NCBI GenBank assembly: GCA_943704525.1
Contig: CALSCQ010002160.1
Coordinates: 10,001 to 27,423 of the forward strand
Source: Pigoraptor vietnamica
Taxonomy: Eukaryota > Opisthokonta > Filasterea
Length of the DNA: 17,423 nucleotides
Direction: 5' to 3'
Shown: positions 11,332-17,423 of the stretch, one piece after another
Layout of the letters: every line of letters starts with the position of its first letter
Numbering within the stretch: the first letter of the stretch is position 1
Translations under genes and position numbers: made by a program
Notes under the pieces: model-generated
Seen by the model: the letters and a program-made list of their open reading frames with translations, nothing else
Databases searched by the model: none
Told to the model about the DNA's origin: nothing

Positions 11332-14300
11332 TCACTTTGGCCTTTTCCCAAAGATCGACCACGACGAGTTTGAGATGTTCTTGATTTTCCCGCCAAACCG
11401 CTTGAACATGCCCTCTTCCCTACGCCCGGAAAGACAGTGCGTCAGCAATGGGCTAGGAATGCGAACGCACAAACGACATAAAAGCGAGAGAGAAAACACG
11501 CACGGCTAGCACGGCGCTTCTTTCGTACATCGCCGTCGATATACTGCAATGATTGCAAACACAAACGACGCCCGCACACCCACTTGTCGTCGTCGGCCTC
11601 CTGTGTGTCGGCGATAATGGCGTCGAACTTTTCGATCTGCGAGATGCGGCGCTCGAAAACACCTGCGAGTGAACGTGCGATTGAGCGGTCGAAGATATCA
11701 GAGACAAGCCAACAATGGGAAAAGACAGCGGAGGGACACAACGCTGCGACCACAACAGCCGAGGACCAAGACGCGAAGCAACACTGAATGGACGACGACA
11801 GCGATTGCGCCTTGCCACAACCAAACACCCACCCTCCGCGAGCACGAGGCTTTTGGACGAGTTCTCTCTGTCCTGAATGAAGACGTCGAACATTTGCGTG
11901 TCCTTGAAAACCTCCAAAAACTGCGGCAAATGGGCAATTCGTCATGGAGCGCTCGGAGGAACCCAATAGGGGCAAATGTTGCGAAGAAACCTTTTGCGAG
12001 AGACCGGCAAGCTCACACACCAAACACACACGCACGTACACACGCACGCACACACACAACATATGAAGTGCAGCCCATCAAATCGACGGAGGGCAAACCT
12101 TTCTGAGGAACTTTGGGGCGTTCTTGACAAACTTCTCCTTGCGGAAGATGACGTCACCGCTCTCGTCCTCGGCCATGTACTTTCGGTACGATCCCATGAC
12201 GTCCACAAAGAAGCGCAGAAAGACCTCCGCAATCGCAGTGTTGTTGTGCGCATAGTCTGAGGGGAGACATTAAAGGGACATTCGTGAGCGATGGCCGCGC
12301 GAGAAGTGACGCAGCCTATCGATGCAGAGCAACCCGTGTTTGAACGCGGGTGTGCAAGGGCCCACACAAGTAAGCGCTATATGGCGCACAAACGAGCGAG
12401 TGACACGGCCGCGTCACGTGCCTTCCTTGTTGGCGACGAGGGGCTTCAAGTTGCTCTTGAGTGACGTGATGCACTGCTCGGGCAGAATGGCGGCCTCGTC
12501 CCCAAACTCGCGCAGAAATTTGCCAGAGTCGAGGTCCACAATCACCACCTGCACGCACGCAAGCACACGCGAGTGCAATGTCAGCACAATTCCAGCCCTT
12601 TTGATACGTTCAGCATGGCTTAAACATAGAAAGCGCTCCAAATCGCACTTCAGCCCGAACGAAGCCAGACTACACACGTAAGCACGTGTGAAAGGATTCA
12701 AACGCACGCACGACGATGATGGCAAATAGGCGCACCTCCTCCATGTCGAGGTCTTCCAGCAGCGGTAGCGATGACGTCATGAGCCCCATGATGTACGGCA
12801 TGGGGCTGCAGCAAAAGTCAATCAACACGCGCGGGAGGACGGGGATGTACACGTGCTGTGAGGAAGGGGAGGGGGCTTGTCAGCGAGAAGTCGCACGCCA
12901 CAAGAACTTGATGAGGCGTGTGCGATTAAGTGGCGGCGAAGGCCTCTGCACAAAGGCTCAAACCAGCACAATCGAAGGGAGAAGCAGCTAGCGGACGCCA
13001 CGCGCACGCACCTGCCAGGCGAAGGGATAGAGCAGAGCGGACGCGGCGTGGACGCAAGAAGAGAGGCGGCCGAGCGACGACGCGTTGAGAATGATGCGGC
13101 GCTCGAGCAGCATGGAGGCAAACAGCTTGAGGGTGTTCGCAATGCCAAGAGTGGAAAACAGCGGCTCAAAGTCCACCTGCGCGCACCAAATAAGGCGTCA
13201 GACAGGTGATATAAGCCCGAACAAGCTCCACGCCAAACGCAAGTGAAAGGAAGACAGAGGTCCCGTGACAACCGGGTTCGGCAGCAACGTGCAAGTCGTC
13301 ACACGTGCGCCACTCACGTGCTCCAGGTACGCCGAGTCGCTTGGCCGGCTGAGCTTGAACTCTTCGATGCCGGTCGCACCGATGCTCTTGAGAACGACCG
13401 TCTCGCCCGCCGCGGGAAAGGGATTCGCGACGACCGACTTCAAAAACGCAAACACAGAGCTGCGGACAGCGGCAGGGAGGTGTGAAGGGAATGCGAGGAA
13501 ACAGTGGCATTACTTGCATCGTATGACACACGCACTCACGGCACGAGATCACCACGCACCTCGACGACGCTGCCTTTCGCTTTTCGACCTCGTCCAGAAT
13601 GGCGGCGAACACGGAGAAGCAGCCGATGGGACTGACGATGCAGAACACCTGGCGAACGGAGCGCGATTGCATGATAAGTGAGCGAGCGAGCGGGCGAGCG
13701 TGCCATAGAAAAGTGAAACGGGATTGACGAACGATTATCAAGCGAGAGAGAGAGCAGCGCGGGCTGGATGAGCATGCAATTTTGGGAACCACAGAAAAAG
13801 AGTGGCAAGTGCACATTTTTGCGATACATGAGCAGTCACGCACACGGCAACACAACACGGCGGCCCAAGCGCAGTCCTATTGCACAAGACACTGCCGCGC
13901 ACCTCGGGCATCCGGGGCTCGTTGCCAGCCGGGAGCATCCGACGACAGTACCCAAAGCGCTTGCTGCCGTCGACGTCCGTCAGCACAAACGAGAACGTCT
14001 CGCTGCGGTGCCAGAAGCGAAGGTAAGGCAATGCATGCAAAAGCAATCAACTGTTAGCAACGGAAAATATTCTCTCGAGCCAGAAAACGGCACCCACCTG
14101 ACGTAGGAGCGGACGGGCGCCGCCCAATCCTGGTAGTCCGGATAGCAGAACTGCGGAATCGAATCAAGCAGCGAGCGCTGTTCGTCGCTCTCCTTGGCAT
14201 CGCGGAGTGCCGGCGGAAAGCGATAGCTCACTTTGGGCGTGTAGGTGTTATTCTCTGCGAATGTGGGGCGAGGGTAGAGCCACTTGTCAGAACGGGGGAG

Positions 14301-16424
14301 AGAAAGTGCATGTGAAGGTACAGAAAACAGGTGCCCGAACGAGGAACAACCGCCGCCCAAACACCCACCCTTCGATAGGACAACCACAAACACGTAGTCA
14401 AAGAGCTTCTCGTAGCGCGGGTCGGGCTCCTTCTGCTGCGGCGTTCGCGCCGGCGACGCTTTCTCCGGCGGGTGTCCGGGTTCCGTGGAAATGCGCTTCA
14501 GCCCTTTCTTGTGCGCCTGCAGCGCGTCGTCCGTGCCAGACGGCGCAGCGCCCTGCTGCACTGGGGGTGTTACCTTCCGCATGCGCGCGTTCGCGCCAGC
14601 ACTCGGCACGGGAACGGGCACCGCCCCAGGCCCCGCACACTGCGCGTGTGCCGCCGATGCCGGTTTCGCTGGGGCGTCGTCGTCGTCGCTGTCGTATTGC
14701 GAGTGATGGATATCGTCCGGCCTGGGTTCGACTCCCGTGTCGTACGTCATAAAGTCGCCGTTTTTCATGCGCACGACCGGCGGTTTCGGTCGAGACGATG
14801 CTGCTGCCGACGAGACCTTTGGCGGCACTGGCGGTGGGGCGCGAGGGGACGCAGCGAACTCCGGAGCGGGAGAGAAGAGGGCGTCATGCGAGTTGCTGCG
14901 CCGCCGCGCCACATTGCGCTCGAAGGCGGGATCGCGGGGTGTGGGCGTGGTGCTCCTGGGATTGCAAAGTGGAGAAGGGCACATGAGGACACCAGTGCAG
15001 TCGAGGCAGGAGAGTATTCTGTGTTGTGTGTGTGTGTGTGCGTGATGCAGGCCACCCAAAAGGAGGGTATTCCGTGTTGTGTGTGTGTGCGTGATGCAGG
15101 CCACCCAAAAGGAGAGTATTCTGTGTTGTGCGTGATGCAGGCCACCCAAAAGGAGGGTATTCCGTGTTGTGTGTGTGTGTGTGTGCGTGATGCAGGCCAC
15201 CCAAAAGGAGAGTATTCTGTGTTGTGTGTGTGTGTGCGTGATGCAGGCCACCCAAAAGGAGAGTATTCTGTGTTGTGTGTGTGTGTGCGTGATGCAGGCC
15301 ACCCAAAAGGAGGGTATTCCGTGTTGTGTGTGTGTGTGTGTGATGCAGGCCACCAAAAAGGGAATTTGCGTTGGTGTGCGTGTGTGCGCATCAACAACGA
15401 GGGACGGGGACAAAGGGAAACCACGCACGAACGACAAGGAATGCGCGATACCCACGCGCCCGCGACAGAGTTCGGCAGGGCGGGCCTCAGCCGCCTCCCG
15501 CCCCTCGTCTCGTCCTCCGAACCCCCGGATGGCGGCGACGCAAGCGCAATCGACACGGGCTTCTTCGGCAGTGGCGGCGGCGCATTTCCGCCAGCATACG
15601 GCGCAAGCGACCCAAAGCGACGCACGTCCGGCGACTTCGGCGGCGGTGCCTCGGTGACGACCACAGTGGGCGAGGGCGATGGCTGCGACGACGGCGCTGG
15701 TCCAATGACGGTCGCGCGCGGTCCCGAGGCCGCCCTGGGCTTGTTGAGCAGCAGGTGCGGTACTGCAGACGCCTCCGGGGCTGCGGCCGGCGTAACGGAC
15801 GGCGGAACGGGAGACGGAGAGCGGGGTTCTGAAGGCTGTTGGTGTTGTGCGGCGGATGGGCGCTTGGGCAGGGCGGTCGATGGCGCAGAATTTGTGCGGA
15901 GTGTCTGTTTAAACCAGAGAAAGGGGGGTTGTGAGAGTGATTTCTACGTAGGACAGGCATTGACACCCATGTGTCGATGTGTGCGAGTCAAATCGAGAGG
16001 GAAAAGGGAAAAGAAAAAGAGAAATGGCATGCTCCATCGTCCACGGAGTTTGCATGCGCACGCAACCAGTGACACGTACGACGGTGCGGAATTGACCATA
16101 TCACCCACGACCACATCAATGCAACACAAAAAACGCCCCTCCCCTCCTCTCATAGGTACAACACTCCTCTCGCAAAACAGCGATTGCCGCCACACACGTG
16201 CACCCCACCGCTTCGTCCGACTCTGCACGCTTTCGCAATCCCTCAAAACCGCTCTCTCCCGACGGCCCCGCGTACGTCAGCGTCTTCACCGGTCGCTTCG
16301 TGGGAAGCGGCTTCTGCGGCGCACTCCACGTCTGCGAATCGGCCGATCCGGGCGCGGCTGTGGGCGGCGCCGCGTCTGACCCAAGGCGCGGCTTGTTCGC
16401 CGGCACGGGCGGCGGCCGATTCAT
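11332..16424 (-). CDS. DENND2-type DENN domain protein (Rab GEF), 14 exons, 863 aa
   Basis: Minus-strand exons: 16424-16209, 15904-15429, 14955-14369, 14254-14098, 14002-13903, 13648-13560, 13459-13318, 13176-13012, 12855-12736, 12548-12422, 12256-12099, 11920-11833, 11662-11584, 11419-11332. The total is 2,592 nt with TGA and frame is kept at every junction. Residues 1-400 are disordered and proline-rich, with many PxxP motifs (PPPVPANKPR, PPPLPKKP, APPPVPPK). The DENN module follows. uDENN (about 411-512) has KLFDYVFVVVL, YTPKVSYRFPP and SETFSFVLTDVDGSKRFGYC. cDENN (512-726) has VFCIVSPIGCFSVF, LLERRIILNASSLGRLSSC, ALLYPFAWQHVYIPVLP and SSLPLL. dDENN (726-863) has IAEVFLRFFVDVMGSY, FLEVFKDTQMFDVFIQDRE and FERRISQIE. 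Order and motifs fit animal DENND2A-D, which activate Rab9-type GTPases on endosomes; the Rab used here is inferred. Intron 10 needs a GC donor. Least sure are the start (the frame is open upstream to 16730) and the exon 1/2/3 borders in the unconserved N-terminus. Confidence 0.92.
15007..15365. repeat. 51-bp minisatellite inside DENND2 intron 2
   Basis: The core ATGCAGGCCACCCAAAAGG recurs seven times, starting at 15045, 15094, 15135, 15190, 15241, 15292 and 15343 (the last copy degenerate, lacking a C). Spacings are 49, 41, 55, 51, 51 and 51 bp. They differ by even numbers because only the GT-run length varies. Two unit types differ in the linker: GGGTATTCC and GAGTATTCT. The array fills most of the 473-nt intron and has direct-repeat, not CRISPR, structure. 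Confidence 0.95.
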
Positions 16425-16713
16425 CACCGCAACCTTACCGCCCGATCGGGGCCGTTTTGTAACGGCTGTGGAGAGAGAAAGACGCAGCGGCGGTGCAGAG
16501 GACACGGCGTCCCGTGGCACCGCCGCGCGACGGACGACGTTGAGGAGTGGAGCGGAGTCGCAAGGTGAAAATGGCCACGGCTTTGAGACACACACGAAGA
16601 AGCGGAGAGGAGAGAAAAGAAGTGACCGGTGTGCGCAGACACGTGGCGGCAGAGAAACAGTGTGTGGCGTTATACAATGCACTGGTGTGTGCTGCGTTTT
16701 GAATTCGCCGCAC

Positions 16714-16723
16714 GTCACGTGAC
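16714..16723. promoter_or_regulatory. E-box palindrome (GTCACGTGAC) upstream of DENND2
   Basis: Perfect 10-bp palindrome located 290 bp upstream of the chosen DENND2 ATG. Its spacing resembles that of the palindromes before KIAA0930 (270 bp) and ZNF330 (267 bp). Confidence 0.5.
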
Positions 16724-16967
16724 AAGTCAAGAATGATTAGCACCCCGGATGAATCTCAGGTCGCCTCACAACTCCAACAAAACTCTTTGCTAATAAATTA
16801 TCAACGTTTTTTCACAGGCACATTGCAACAGCATGCCATTTATGTTTCGAGGCAATCCCGCAACATGTGAGCGCCGCGTGGGTCCTTGACCGGTCGCCCG
16901 ACTGAAGCACCCGAGATCGGCTAACCAAAAACTCAACGGGGCTCGACTATAACTGTCGCTTAGCAGG

Positions 16968-16977
16968 GTCACGTGAC
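16968..16977. promoter_or_regulatory. E-box palindrome (GTCACGTGAC), right-hand cluster
   Basis: Identical 10-mer to those at 5775 and 16714. It pairs with a third palindrome 53 bp downstream, forming a two-site cluster that probably serves a plus-strand gene to the right. Confidence 0.45.
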
Positions 16978-17020
16978 TATCGACGGCCGGCGTCCTTGTT
17001 CCAGTTGTAAAGCGCGAACG

Positions 17021-17030
17021 ATCACGTGAT
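17021..17030. promoter_or_regulatory. E-box palindrome (ATCACGTGAT), right-hand cluster
   Basis: Identical 10-mer to the one at 1141. It lies 233 bp upstream of the ATG at 17263, the candidate first exon of a gene continuing beyond the window. Confidence 0.45.
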
Positions 17031-17262
17031 GCCGAACAACGATTAAAAATAGCACCACGATTGAACGAACAAACTTCACCGAGCCAAAGATCTCAACCGC
17101 CGGGCTAGATCAGTGGGAGTTGGAGAGTGCGGGGTGCGTGGAAGGGACACAGTGATACACGAACTCGTAGAGCCTGACACACTGTCTTACACCGAACACT
17201 TACACTCAGGGAATCAACGCAATTCCGTGAACCAATTTCGATTAAGACAACAAGATCGCAAA

Positions 17263-17273
17263 ATGGTACAAAG
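17263..17273 (+). CDS. possible 11-nt first coding exon (Met-Val-Gln-Arg...), perhaps ribosomal protein eL34
   Basis: ATG GTA CAA AG is followed at once by a plausible donor GTACGC (17274). The context AAAATGG matches the ZNF330 start. MVQR is the invariant beginning of ribosomal protein eL34 (RPL34), and very short first exons are common in ribosomal protein genes. Two E-box palindromes lie upstream. No second exon is visible in the remaining 150 bp, so this rests on four residues and a splice site. It could be chance. Confidence 0.25.
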
Positions 17274-17423
17274 GTACGCCACGCACACAGCCGCGCGCCT
17301 TATATACGCATCAGCGAATCCGCCGCTGTGAGAGCTTTCCAACGAGCCCACCCCCACGCGAATCGGACAAGTGGAACGCGTACATCGCCCACACAGAACG
17401 CGCACGCATACTCACACACAGCA

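Larger units (their letters stand above)
16425..17262. other. promoter-like intergenic region right of DENND2
   Basis: This 838-bp region upstream of the DENND2 start carries three TCACGTGA palindromes (16714-16723, 16968-16977, 17021-17030). Nearest DENND2, a sense-strand sequence CTCTCTCCACAG (end about 16470) could be the 3' border of a 5' UTR intron. An AT-rich patch with AATAAA on the plus strand lies at about 16785-16805. The open frame at 17113-17331 has no recognisable protein content, apart from the MVQR start discussed separately. Confidence 0.5.

Noticed and set aside
15007-15365. CRISPR-like array
   Set aside because: Units are continuous direct repeats with no unique spacers, lie in an intron of a eukaryotic gene, and vary only in GT length.
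14472-16379. 635-aa open frame on the plus strand
   Set aside because: It lies antisense to DENND2 exons and reads through the intronic minisatellite (CVCVCV repeats). It has no conserved motif; the minus strand carries a clear DENN protein.
16425-16730. Upstream extension of the DENND2 open frame (101 more codons)
   Set aside because: The extension reads like UTR, contains a likely intron acceptor (CTCTCTCCACAG) and begins at the E-box palindrome. It is not excluded, but MNRPPPVP is the more plausible start.
17113-17331. 72-aa open frame at the right edge
   Set aside because: No protein character and overlaps promoter-like palindromic DNA. Only its internal MVQR start is kept as a separate low-confidence candidate.

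Overview
The window is nuclear DNA of a GC-rich microbial eukaryote. Three genes are cut by many short introns (84-473 nt, 25 in total), each placed by splice sites that restore frame and protein similarity. The proteins are eukaryotic housekeeping or trafficking families: a KIAA0930/DUF2045 protein, RNF10, ZNF330/NOA36 and a DENND2-type Rab exchange factor. KIAA0930 and DENND2 relatives make a holozoan or amoebozoan protist plausible, but the window alone cannot fix the lineage. There is no sign of a prokaryotic or viral genome.

Layout, left to right. 1-871 (-): first 290 codons of a KIAA0930 homologue, running off the left edge. 1320-5320 (-): RNF10-type RING E3 ligase, 9 exons, 963 aa. 5321-6050: divergent promoter region. 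6051-7925 (+): ZNF330/NOA36, 5 exons, 341 aa. 7926-8675: intergenic, with a degenerate 102-115 bp repeat and a perfect 10-bp hairpin. 8676-10514 (+): intronless gene for a 612-aa protein with 11 Sel1 repeats. 10515-11331: convergent intergenic region with a GT/AT microsatellite. 11332-16424 (-): DENND2-type DENN protein, 14 exons, 863 aa, with a 51-bp minisatellite in intron 2. 16425-17423: promoter-like region with three E-box palindromes, then a possible 11-nt first exon (Met-Val-Gln-Arg) at 17263.

The genes do not form an operon or one pathway. They are independent units that seem to share cis signals. The 8-bp palindrome TCACGTGA lies about 230-290 bp upstream of four of the five start codons (one of these only tentative), and most 5' splice sites read GTGNGTG. 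The most interesting protein observation is a near-perfect PAM2 (PABP-binding) motif at the extreme N-terminus of the RNF10 homologue, which would tie a ribosome-directed ubiquitin ligase to poly(A)-binding protein. The intronless Sel1 gene stands apart from its intron-rich neighbours and may have arrived by retroposition or transfer.
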